In this document: positions 14,881-22,681 of the stretch, one piece after another
Layout of the letters: every line of letters starts with the position of its first letter
How positions within the stretch are numbered: position 1 is the first letter of the stretch
Assembly: GCA_963632935.1 (NCBI GenBank)
Contig: CAVGWA010000004.1
Location: 1 to 64,000 of the forward strand
Reading direction: 5' to 3'
Length of the DNA: 64,000 nucleotides
From: Coprosoma sp963632935
GTDB lineage: Bacteria; Bacillota_I; Bacilli_A; RF39; UBA660
The notes under the pieces: model-generated
Told to the model about the DNA's origin: nothing
Database searches by the model: none
Seen by the model: only the letters and a program-made list of their open reading frames with translations
Position numbers and translations under genes: made by a program

Positions 14881-16333
14881 GGTTCTTTGTCAAATAGTGT
14901 TGGTGAACAATAAATTTGATAAATGAATTGATATTATAGGGATGATGAAAGTCATCCCTTTATAATGCCTTTAATTAAGAAAATACGAGATATAAAATGA
15001 TCATATTTTTTATAACCAAAAGCAATTCTTTTAATGCATTTTATTAAATTATTAGTCCCCTCAATAATGCCATTATTAATATCATATTTAAATGAATTTT
15101 CAATATATTTAATATTTTCTTTGTATAATTTTAATGCTTGTTTCATTTTTAAAGATAAATTTTTATTTTGGTTTAATGTTATTGATTTAAATTTTTCAAA
15201 ATTTTTATCTTTTAAAGAATTAATTAAACCTTGATAACATTCGTAAGTAGTTTTCAAAGTCTGATTTGTATTAATCAAATATTGAACAATATCTTTTTGA
15301 GACATATCTTTACGAAAATGTTTAGAATATTGTTTTTCTTCAGATAAATCATTTTCATTTTTAACAATTAATTTCCAATAATCTTTTAATTTATTATAAT
15401 TAGGATTATCTTTTTTACACAAGCTAACTCTAGTAGAATTTAATGCATTATAAGCTTGAATAACAATATGAAATCTATCAATAGATATATCAGCATTTTT
15501 AAATAATTTTTTAGCTAAGAAGATGTAACCAGAATAAAAGTCAATAGAAATATGTTTAACTTTATCGCGTTCTTGTTTGGAGTATCTTCTAAAATATTTT
15601 TCTAAATCTCTAGATTTTCTAGAATCATTTATATCAAATAAGTTACCATTGTCATTATTGGTAATAATAAAAGCCATTTTACCTTTAGTATCTTTAGTAG
15701 CTTTAAATTCATCCCAATTCATTGATTTAGGCAAAGTGGGATGCCTTAAAACAGTATTAGATGATATCTCATTTAATATACGGTCAATGACAGAAACAGA
15801 AACATCCATTCTTTTAGCAATATCTTTTTCAGATTGTTTTTCCATAAGTTCTAGTTTAATTTGTAAATTGGTGTTATTAGAGATATTTTTATTCTTATTA
15901 ACTAGGTTAGTTTCGGCAATAAATGTGTTATTACAATGCTTACAAAAGAAACGTTGTTTATGAAGAATTAATCTAGTTAAACAATTTCCTTGTTTAGGAA
16001 TTTTAACAATACAATTTTTTCTAAAGCCCCATTTGATAATATCATCTGTAGATTGATTGATAATTCCACAATTTGGACAACGTTCAGGCATATAGGTCAA
16101 AATACCTTCAATTATCTTGTAAAATTTCCCTTTTATCAATTTTTCTTTACAATTAGTAATAATATGAATATTTTCATCTTTAATATTTAGTAAATTTAGT
16201 ATATAATTATTTGTAGACATAAGTTTATTCCTTTCAGTGTATTATTAACAATTACATTGTATCAAACTTATGTCTTTTTTTAATAAAAACAGTGTAGTGA
16301 TTTACACTCACCAACACTATTTATAATACAACC
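14881..16333. mobile_element. ISL3-family insertion sequence
   Basis: Imperfect 26-bp inverted repeats (14881-14906 and 16308-16333), both starting GGTT and sharing AAATAGTGTTGGTGA; the left has the ISL3-like GGTTCTTTGTC start, the right is diverged. One intact transposase on the minus strand. No convincing 8-bp target duplication (ACTATTGG left, TATTAAAG right). Confidence 0.82.
14952..16220 (-). CDS. ISL3-family transposase
   Basis: 422 aa, intact. N-terminal zinc ribbon (CPNC about 48-51, CKHC about 93-96), helix-turn-helix (EKDIAKRMDVSVSVIDRIL), and DDE catalytic domain with SIDFYSGY, DRFHIV and the C-terminal NNGIIEGTNNLIKCIKRIAFGY typical of ISL3. It fills the element between its inverted repeats. 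Confidence 0.9.
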   Translation of the reverse strand: MSTNNYILNLLNIKDENIHIITNCKEKLIKGKFYKIIEGILTYMPERCPNCGIINQSTDDIIKWGFRKNCIVKIPKQGNCLTRLILHKQRFFCKHCNNTFIAETNLVNKNKNISNNTNLQIKLELMEKQSEKDIAKRMDVSVSVIDRILNEISSNTVLRHPTLPKSMNWDEFKATKDTKGKMAFIITNNDNGNLFDINDSRKSRDLEKYFRRYSKQERDKVKHISIDFYSGYIFLAKKLFKNADISIDRFHIVIQAYNALNSTRVSLCKKDNPNYNKLKDYWKLIVKNENDLSEEKQYSKHFRKDMSQKDIVQYLINTNQTLKTTYECYQGLINSLKDKNFEKFKSITLNQNKNLSLKMKQALKLYKENIKYIENSFKYDINNGIIEGTNNLIKCIKRIAFGYKKYDHFISRIFLIKGIIKG

Positions 16334-16337
16334 TATT

Positions 16338-16360
16338 AAAGTAGATATTTCTACTTTTTT
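16338..16360. terminator. Terminator-like hairpin right of ISL3 element
   Basis: AAAGTAGA / TCTACTTT stem, loop TATT, T-tract on plus strand. Probably the old terminator of what lay left of the insertion. Confidence 0.6.
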
Positions 16361-16434
16361 AATTTTAGATAAAATAATTAAATAAAAAAAATATCACCAC
16401 ATATTATATAATGTAAAAATCGAGGTGATTATAA

Positions 16435-17211
16435 TTGAAATACGAAAAAATAAAACAAAACATTAAATTACAAAATGACTTAAGGCAAATTGGAATAGAA
16501 ACAACAAATTTAAAACCATTAATGGGACCAACTGGTCCAAAAGGGGATATTGGACCAACAGGACCTCAAGGGATAATGGGTCCAACAGGTTCAAAAGGAG
16601 ATAACGGAATAAAAGGTGACATTGGTCCGACTGGACCCAAAGGAGAAAATGGAATAAAAGGGGATATAGGTCCGACTGGACCCAAAGGAGAAACCGGTCC
16701 AAGAGGAATTGCAGGCCCAGTAGGCCCCGCTGGTTTAGAAGGAGACATCGGACCAACAGGACCAACAGGACCTGCTGGAACATTAGGACCTACATCGTAT
16801 AGTGTAGTTGCCTTTGCTAGTTATCCAAATACTCAAAATACAGGAATAATCGATATGGGGTCAAGAAGAATAATACCAGGTGTTACTGATATAATATCAA
16901 TGCCTAATAATAATGATATAGTAATTAATAAAACAGGCGTTTATGAAATAGTAATGTGTGGAAGAATATCAGGAGTAACACAAATAGTTGGAGCATCATT
17001 TGCCTTAATAAATAAAGGCACAGGTGCAATTATAAATGATTTAGAATTTAAATTAGAAAAGGGAGAGACTAGCGATATGGATTTTTCTGAAACTAATTTT
17101 GTTGATATAAATGCTGGAACAACATTACAAATAAAAACTACAACAACAGAAACAACTTCAAATATTAAATTTACAGAAATAAATTTATTAATTAAAAGAT
17201 ATAATATATAA
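16435..17211 (+). CDS. Collagen-like protein with BclA-type C-terminal domain
   Basis: 258 aa. Residues 31-120 are 30 uninterrupted Gly-X-Y triplets (GPT, GPK, GDI frequent), which should form a collagen triple helix. A C-terminal domain of about 135 residues follows, predicted beta-rich, resembling the trimerising C1q-like head of BclA exosporium filaments. No signal peptide, as in spore-surface proteins made in the mother cell. TTG start with GAGGTGAT. A CATATTATA stretch (16400-16408) upstream fits a SigK-like -10. In a spore-former, a spore-surface role is likely but inferred. Confidence 0.8.
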   Translation: MKYEKIKQNIKLQNDLRQIGIETTNLKPLMGPTGPKGDIGPTGPQGIMGPTGSKGDNGIKGDIGPTGPKGENGIKGDIGPTGPKGETGPRGIAGPVGPAGLEGDIGPTGPTGPAGTLGPTSYSVVAFASYPNTQNTGIIDMGSRRIIPGVTDIISMPNNNDIVINKTGVYEIVMCGRISGVTQIVGASFALINKGTGAIINDLEFKLEKGETSDMDFSETNFVDINAGTTLQIKTTTTETTSNIKFTEINLLIKRYNI

Positions 17212-17238
17212 AAAAATTGGACATTAATTCCAATTTTT
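17212..17238. terminator. Bidirectional terminator between convergent genes
   Basis: AAAAATTGGA...TCCAATTTTT inverted repeat with T-tracts on both strands, between the collagen-like and thioredoxin-like genes. Confidence 0.7.
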
Positions 17239-17685
17239 ATATACATCATTAACACCTTTGTTATTATATTCATCTAAAATAGCTTTTTTAATCTTTTTAT
17301 CCATACTTGATAAATAACCAGTAAATGTTTTTTTACCAATTATAATATAAGGCACACCAGATGCTTCTTCATTTAATTTACTAGCCATTTTATTCATAAG
17401 ATCATTATTTTCATCATCATTCCAAACCTCAAAACTATATATATTAAAATATGACTTATATTTATTATCTAAATTATTAAAAAATAAGTTAAGTTCTTCA
17501 CAATGTGGACATCCATCACCCCAAAATACATAAATATTAATTTTTTTATTATCAAATTTAATGTCAGATTCTTTTTGGCTTTTAAATGTAGTATTAGTTG
17601 TCTTTTTATTAGAAGCAAAAAAACAAACAATACCAATTAAAATAATAATAATTAAAACACTTATCCCATAAATATATTTTTTCAT
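17224..17685 (-). CDS. Membrane-anchored thioredoxin-fold protein
   Basis: 153 aa. N-terminal TM (4-22), then a thioredoxin-like domain with the redox motif CPHC (GDGCPHCEEL) and a cis-Pro segment GVPYIIIG. Probably acts outside the membrane as a thiol-disulfide protein or peroxiredoxin-like reductant. Start placed at 17685 (MKKYIYG); an upstream in-frame start gives 13 more residues, but would lie at the predicted transcript start. Divergent from the metal exporter. Confidence 0.75.
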   Translation of the reverse strand: MKKYIYGISVLIIIILIGIVCFFASNKKTTNTTFKSQKESDIKFDNKKINIYVFWGDGCPHCEELNLFFNNLDNKYKSYFNIYSFEVWNDDENNDLMNKMASKLNEEASGVPYIIIGKKTFTGYLSSMDKKIKKAILDEYNNKGVNDVYKNWN

Positions 17686-17714
17686 ACAACCAACTTCTTT
17701 CATAATACTTTTTA

Positions 17715-17743
17715 ATTCTATCATTATATTTTATCACAGTCAA
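17715..17743 (-). promoter_or_regulatory. Promoter of thioredoxin-like gene
   Basis: Minus strand TTGACT, 17-base spacer, TAGAAT. Confidence 0.65.
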
Positions 17744-17764
17744 TGGATAAATTTTGGAATGTTA

Positions 17765-17773
17765 TGGTATAAT
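17765..17773 (+). promoter_or_regulatory. Extended -10 of metal exporter gene
   Basis: TGgTATAAT, short leader to the GAGGGG RBS. Confidence 0.5.
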
Positions 17774-17793
17774 AAATAGGCGAGGGGATTTAT

Positions 17794-18624
17794 ATGAAAG
17801 AAATAATTATAGATACAATAATAGATAATTTAAAGCTTTTACCATTTCTATTTTTAGCTTTTTTAATAATTGAATTTACTGAACACAAATTAACTCATAA
17901 AAATGAAAAAATTATTAGTAAAGCAGGTAGATTTGGGCCATTAATCGGTAGCCTTTTAGGTGCTATTCCACAATGTGGGTTTTCTGTTATGGCGACCAAT
18001 TTATATGCCACTAGGATAATTACTTTAGGCACTTTAATATCAGTATATTTATCTACAAGTGATGAGATGCTTCCAATATTAATAGCTGAAAAAGCTAATA
18101 TTAATATAATATTAACATTAGTATTAATTAAAATTATTATTGGCTTTGTATCAGGTTTCTTCATTGATTTATTTATAAAAGAAAAACATGAAAAACAATA
18201 TGAAATATGCCCACGCGATCATTGTGATTGTGAACATGGCATAATAAAATCAGCTTTAAAACATACTTTAAAAATATTTATATTCATATTTGTATTTACT
18301 TTTATTTTAAATATTATCTTTCATTATGTAGGTGAAGATACCATAAAAAACATTCTTAATAAAAATACACTATTTACGCCATTTATCTCTGGTATAATTG
18401 GGCTTATTCCAAATTGTGGTTCAAGCATTTTACTTACTGAATTATATTTATCCAATATTTTGCCGTTTTCAGCTGCTTTAACAGGACTTTTAGCCAATAG
18501 TGGGGTTGCTCTATTAGTTTTGTTTAAAAGCGATAAAAAGCTACGTGAATGCATTAAAATAGTTGGTATAATATATTCGATAAGTGTAGTTAGTGGTTTC
18601 ATATTAATGTGTTTTAGTTTATAA
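17794..18624 (+). CDS. Putative metal (manganese/ArsP_2-type) exporter
   Basis: 276 aa, about 8-10 TM helices in two similar halves. Each half carries a matching motif, GAIPQCGFSVMATNLYA and GLIPNCGSSILLTELYL, plus a central Cys/His/Asp-rich loop (CPRDHCDCEHG, about 139-149) that could bind metal. This is the PF11449-like family annotated as putative manganese transporters or 10-TM heavy-metal exporters. The metal is not decided by sequence. It sits beside a ZIP transporter, making a metal-homeostasis pair. Confidence 0.75.
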   Translation: MKEIIIDTIIDNLKLLPFLFLAFLIIEFTEHKLTHKNEKIISKAGRFGPLIGSLLGAIPQCGFSVMATNLYATRIITLGTLISVYLSTSDEMLPILIAEKANINIILTLVLIKIIIGFVSGFFIDLFIKEKHEKQYEICPRDHCDCEHGIIKSALKHTLKIFIFIFVFTFILNIIFHYVGEDTIKNILNKNTLFTPFISGIIGLIPNCGSSILLTELYLSNILPFSAALTGLLANSGVALLVLFKSDKKLRECIKIVGIIYSISVVSGFILMCFSL

Positions 18625-18646
18625 GGTATAGTGTTATACCTTTTTT
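18623..18646 (+). terminator. Terminator after metal exporter
   Basis: AAGGTATA / TATACCTT stem, 4-base loop, T-tract. Confidence 0.75.
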
Positions 18647-18670
18647 CATATGGTTAAATAGGTGAGTAAT

Positions 18671-19390
18671 ATGTTTTATTTTCCTTTTATTTTAAGTTTT
18701 ATAGCAGGCATTTCAACCTTACTAGGTTCACTTGTTATTTTTACAAAAGGAAATAAAGATAAAATAATAAAATATTCTTTAGCTTTTGCATCTGGGGTCA
18801 TGTTTAGTGTATCAATATTTAATTTAATTTTTGAAAGTTTAATTCTAATTGATAGTAAATATAAATTTTTTTATTCTGCGTTTTTTATTACAATTGGATT
18901 AATTATTCCATGCATAATAGATAAATTATTTAAATGTAGTAATAAACTTTATAAAATTGGTATATTTTCCTTTTTAACAGTTATTGCTCATAATATTCCT
19001 GAAGGCATTATTACCTATTTAACATTAAATACTGATATAAAATTAGGTATAGCTATAACACTTGCTATTACAATACATAATATGCCAGAAGGTATAAGTA
19101 TAGCTATTCCAATATATTATTCTTCTAAAAGTAAACTAAAAGCCATATTATTAACATTTATAGCAGGTATATCTGAATTTTTTGGTGCAATAATAGCTTG
19201 CTTGTTTTTTAAAAATATTTCTATTAATATTATTGGTTTTTTATTTTCTATAGTTGCTGGTATTATGTCATATATGTCTATTTTAGAATTATTACCAAAT
19301 GCTTTAAATTATAAAGAAAAAAAGAAAACATTAATTTTCTTTATAATTGGATTTATTTTTATGTATTTAAATCATCTTTTAATAAAATAG
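18671..19390 (+). CDS. ZIP family metal transporter
   Basis: 239 aa, 8 TM helices. The two ZIP signature motifs are HNIPEG (about residue 111) and HNMPEGISIA (about 138), which form the binuclear metal site, with E/H ligands repeated in GISEFFG. Imports Zn, Fe or Mn into the cytosol. ATG 18671 is preferred over the GTG at 18662 because GGTGAG lies 5 bases before it. Confidence 0.9.
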   Translation: MFYFPFILSFIAGISTLLGSLVIFTKGNKDKIIKYSLAFASGVMFSVSIFNLIFESLILIDSKYKFFYSAFFITIGLIIPCIIDKLFKCSNKLYKIGIFSFLTVIAHNIPEGIITYLTLNTDIKLGIAITLAITIHNMPEGISIAIPIYYSSKSKLKAILLTFIAGISEFFGAIIACLFFKNISINIIGFLFSIVAGIMSYMSILELLPNALNYKEKKKTLIFFIIGFIFMYLNHLLIK

Positions 19391-19394
19391 GGGA

Positions 19395-19865
19395 TTAATA
19401 AATAATTTTATCATCAATATTTTTAAATTTATCAAATAATTTAATAGTTTCTTCCCTATCTATTTGTTTAAAATTTACAATTTTATTATTATATAAATTA
19501 TTAAATAAAGAATATATCATATCATCCTTAAACCCTATATTAGCAGCATCTTCTTTATTATTTCCATAATATATTGTCCTAATATTAGCCCAAATAATAG
19601 CTGATAAACACATAGGACATGGGAAACATGTAGTATATATTTGACAGCCTGATAGGTCATGTGTGTTTAATATATTACAAGCATCTCTAATAGCTGATAT
19701 TTCTGCATGAGCAGTCGGATCATTATTAATTAAAACATTATTTTTACCAGTAGCAATAATTTGATTATCTTTAACAATCACAGCTCCAAATGGACCACCA
19801 TCTTTAAATTTATTATTATAGTTTTTTTCTGCCTCTTTATTAGCAGCGTACATATATTTATTCAT
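19395..19865 (-). CDS. guaD: Guanine deaminase-like nucleoside/base deaminase
   Basis: 156 aa, the exact length of Bacillus GuaD. Zinc site HAE (TAHAEISAIRDAC) and CFPCPMC, with GGPFGAVIVKD and NNDPTAHAE as in GuaD. The C-terminus differs from TadA, so tRNA deamination is less likely. It would convert guanine to xanthine. No purine riboswitch is seen upstream. Confidence 0.75.
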   Translation of the reverse strand: MNKYMYAANKEAEKNYNNKFKDGGPFGAVIVKDNQIIATGKNNVLINNDPTAHAEISAIRDACNILNTHDLSGCQIYTTCFPCPMCLSAIIWANIRTIYYGNNKEDAANIGFKDDMIYSLFNNLYNNKIVNFKQIDREETIKLFDKFKNIDDKIIY

Positions 19866-19949
19866 ATTAAAACCTCACTTTAAAATAAAAGAATAAACCA
19901 TAATAAATTTATTCTATCTATACAAGTTAACATAATATATATTATCGGA

Positions 19950-20735
19950 TTATCCGTTATTAGATTTTCTTGACTGAATTTCATCAATTTTATACATTAT
20001 TTCAGCAACATTTTCTTCATTAACTTCAGTATAACCAAGTTCTTTCATAGCTTGTACTTTTGCTGAATTTATTTCTAATGTTCTGCTCATTTTATCTTCT
20101 AATTTGTGTTCAATTTGAGCGACAAAACGTTTATGTGTTTCTGCAATTCTTGCCTTGCTAGAAGTTCCAGCATGGTATAAATTTAAAGCTGAAAAAAAGA
20201 TACTTTCAAATACAAATTGTTCTGTTTCATCATAAACAAACTCATAAGGCTTTGTAAATCCTCCAACTTTAGATACATAGGCTAAAATATATTTTAATTC
20301 TTTCATGCTTTCCATTGACTGTAAAAAATGATATAAATATAAAATAGAATTATAACCATCTTCATCTTTTTCATCTTCTAAACGCTCTTTTAATTCATCA
20401 ACAATATTATGCATAAGTTCTTTTTGCTTATTATTTAAACCGCTGAATATAGCATTATTATCTGACACATTACTTTTAGTAGTATTTTCAAATAAACTAT
20501 TAATCCTAGTTTCAACATCCATAATATAATCTGTATCAACTTTAATAGTATTAAGTTCTTCAGCAGATTTAATTCCTAAAATATTAAGCAAAATAACTTT
20601 TTTGTCTTTTGGCCATTTATTAATATCATCAAGTTCTAAATAATTATAAATCATTTGTCTAGATACACCTAAACATTTAGCAAGTTTTACTTTAGAAATT
20701 CCTAATTCTCTTAAAATGTCATTTAATCTTTCCAT
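19950..20735 (-). CDS. XRE/Cro-like HTH protein with unknown C-terminal domain
   Basis: 261 aa. N-terminal helix-turn-helix (residues 8-30, ELGISKVKLAKCLGVSRQMI). The rest is helical and charged (a DELKERLEDEKDED coiled stretch near 115-130), with no domain I recognise. Soluble. It has a good promoter with two TAGTAGG repeats around the -10/RBS, which could be its own operator. Neighbours give no clear clue. Function unknown; a DNA-binding regulator is likely. Confidence 0.6.
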   Translation of the reverse strand: MERLNDILRELGISKVKLAKCLGVSRQMIYNYLELDDINKWPKDKKVILLNILGIKSAEELNTIKVDTDYIMDVETRINSLFENTTKSNVSDNNAIFSGLNNKQKELMHNIVDELKERLEDEKDEDGYNSILYLYHFLQSMESMKELKYILAYVSKVGGFTKPYEFVYDETEQFVFESIFFSALNLYHAGTSSKARIAETHKRFVAQIEHKLEDKMSRTLEINSAKVQAMKELGYTEVNEENVAEIMYKIDEIQSRKSNNG

Positions 20736-20762
20736 AAATTTCGTAACCCTCCTACTATTAAT

Positions 20763-20791
20763 ATTTTAACCTACTACCCTATCAAAGTCAA
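20763..20791 (-). promoter_or_regulatory. Promoter of HTH gene, with repeated TAGTAGG
   Basis: Minus strand TTGACT, 17-base spacer, TAAAAT. TAGTAGG occurs in the spacer and again just before the RBS, 20 bases apart: about two helical turns. Confidence 0.6.
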
Positions 20792-20825
20792 GACAAATGT
20801 AAAATTATGTATAACACAATAATTA

Positions 20826-22361
20826 TTATTTTTTCTTACTAAACTGAATATTGTCAGAAATATAATTGTTATAATAATTAGATTTTTCTTTTAATCCGTT
20901 GTTAAATTTTTCAAACCCTATTTTTTCTGTTAATGTTTTTTTATTAGAAAATAAATTGGTACCAAGACCTAATTGATCTCCATTAATTTTAAAACCAAGA
21001 GACGCTAAAATAGTTGGATAATAATCAAATGAAGTAAACTCACGATTACTTGTATTTTTACTTATAACCCTAGAATTAATAAATGTATTATAAATTTTTC
21101 TTTTATAATTACTATTATCATACATTTGTTCCAAGTTTTTCTGCATAGATAAATGATCACCAATAATAACGATCGTTGTATTTTTATAAAAATCTTGTTC
21201 TTTTATCCAATTAATAAATTCATAAAGCATACTATCAGTACATGAATAACTATTCAAATATTTTTCATCATATTTTTCCTTACAACTTTTATCAACATAC
21301 CCATCAGTAAAGTGTGTATCAGCCGTTAATATAGTAAAATTAAAAGGCTTATTTTTTTTAGATATACGTGTTAATTGTTTTTTAGAAAAATTATATAATT
21401 TACTATCTTCATAACCCCACCATTCAAAATAGTTTTTATCAATCCACTTTTTATTAATTGCATAACCATAATCATATATATCATAATTTCCGTGCTGAGA
21501 AAAATATAAACTTCTACCACCAAACGTTGACATTGAACCAAGCATAAAATAATTGCTATATCCGTTATTTTTTAAAACTTCACCTAAACTATAAGCCCCA
21601 GGTAAATAACTTCCATTATAATCCCAATAAAGATTACCGTCAGCACTACCAATTTTTAATGGAATTCCAGATGATGAAGCAACAATACCAGCAATAGTCC
21701 AACTAGCACCATATGCCATTGTAGCACCACCAATTTTATTATTATTACTAAAATTAATGTTTTCTTTGGCGAGATTTTCTAAATTTGGAATAACACTTTC
21801 ATTAAAATTACCACCGTTTTCATTTGATAATAATGATGTTTCTAAAGATTCAACATAAATTAAAATTAAATTATTTTTTTCTTTTGGCGCTTCAATATTA
21901 ACATTTTTAGGCGAAACATAATATTTATCAAAGAAATGATTATCTTTAACAGCTAAATAGTCAATAAAACCAATATTAAAAAATATAGTAAAAATTAAAA
22001 TTAAAAATAATAATGAATATAAAATTATCCTATTAAGACGCCTAGGACAAGTTAAATTAAATTGAATTTTTTTATTTTTAAATTTCAAATTACAAATAAC
22101 ATTATATTTTTTAATCTTATTTATAAAATATAAAAGATATATAAATAAATTTAAACACAAAAACCTAGGTAATACATAAATAAATCCATCTTTTATAACA
22201 TCATATCCTGTACCCGTAGCTGTTTGCATACTATAAATAAGTTGTTCAAACGAAACATCAGAAAAATCTTTTTTAATATAAAATGATAATATAGTTAATA
22301 AAAATAATATTTCGAAAATAACAGCAAATATTATTTTATCGACGTTTTTTCTTTTTTTCAT
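20826..22361 (-). CDS. OpgB/LtaS-like phosphoglycerol transferase (alkaline phosphatase superfamily)
   Basis: 511 aa. Four N-terminal TM helices (about 10-160), then an extracellular sulfatase-fold domain. YVESLET holds the metal-binding Glu and nucleophile Thr, WTIAGIVASSSGIPL is the OpgB/MdoB-type loop, and ADTHFTDG and IIGDHLSM supply further ligands. Likely adds glycerol-phosphate from phosphatidylglycerol to a cell-surface acceptor (teichoic-acid-like polymer or glycan). Starts inside the preceding 113-aa gene (26-base overlap). Confidence 0.82.
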   Translation of the reverse strand: MKKRKNVDKIIFAVIFEILFLLTILSFYIKKDFSDVSFEQLIYSMQTATGTGYDVIKDGFIYVLPRFLCLNLFIYLLYFINKIKKYNVICNLKFKNKKIQFNLTCPRRLNRIILYSLLFLILIFTIFFNIGFIDYLAVKDNHFFDKYYVSPKNVNIEAPKEKNNLILIYVESLETSLLSNENGGNFNESVIPNLENLAKENINFSNNNKIGGATMAYGASWTIAGIVASSSGIPLKIGSADGNLYWDYNGSYLPGAYSLGEVLKNNGYSNYFMLGSMSTFGGRSLYFSQHGNYDIYDYGYAINKKWIDKNYFEWWGYEDSKLYNFSKKQLTRISKKNKPFNFTILTADTHFTDGYVDKSCKEKYDEKYLNSYSCTDSMLYEFINWIKEQDFYKNTTIVIIGDHLSMQKNLEQMYDNSNYKRKIYNTFINSRVISKNTSNREFTSFDYYPTILASLGFKINGDQLGLGTNLFSNKKTLTEKIGFEKFNNGLKEKSNYYNNYISDNIQFSKKK

Positions 22362-22677
22362 TTACTTTTTTATAAACAATATCAATTGAAAGATTTTTCT
22401 GAAAATACATAATTATTAAAACAATAAAAATATTGATGATAATTGACATAATCATAAATTTACTAAATAATATTGGTTTATCATCAATACTATTAAATAA
22501 ACCAGATTCAACACCAAATAATATTTTAGAAAGTACTGCATTAAAGCAACTTGATAAACCTAATAAAATAAAATAATAATAAATTGTATTTTTTAAACTT
22601 AACCCCTTATTTAAATAATCCAATAATTTAGTAGCAATTAAACTAGGAATTAGAATTGCTATTAAACCATACAACAT
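22336..22677 (-). CDS. Small three-TM membrane protein of unknown function
   Basis: 113 aa, about three TM helices (3-20, 33-55, 72-95) and a very basic tail (VNEKKKKRR). Five bases after mnmA and overlapping the phosphoglycerol transferase start, so it is translationally coupled to it; a partner role in lipid or polymer transfer is possible. Not recognised as a family. Confidence 0.6.
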   Translation of the reverse strand: MLYGLIAILIPSLIATKLLDYLNKGLSLKNTIYYYFILLGLSSCFNAVLSKILFGVESGLFNSIDDKPILFSKFMIMSIIINIFIVLIIMYFQKNLSIDIVYKKVNEKKKKRR

Positions 22678-22681
22678 AAAA

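Noticed and set aside
16463..16783. Long antisense frames opposite the collagen repeats, one of them also Gly-Pro-rich
   Set aside because: They are mirror readings of GGN-CCN codons in the Gly-Pro-Thr repeats, with no RBS or promoter.
17744..17793. yybP-ykoY manganese riboswitch before the metal exporter
   Set aside because: The gap between the -10 and the start codon is too short to hold one.
19866..19949. Purine riboswitch before the guanine-deaminase-like gene
   Set aside because: No three-way junction or conserved core bases could be found.
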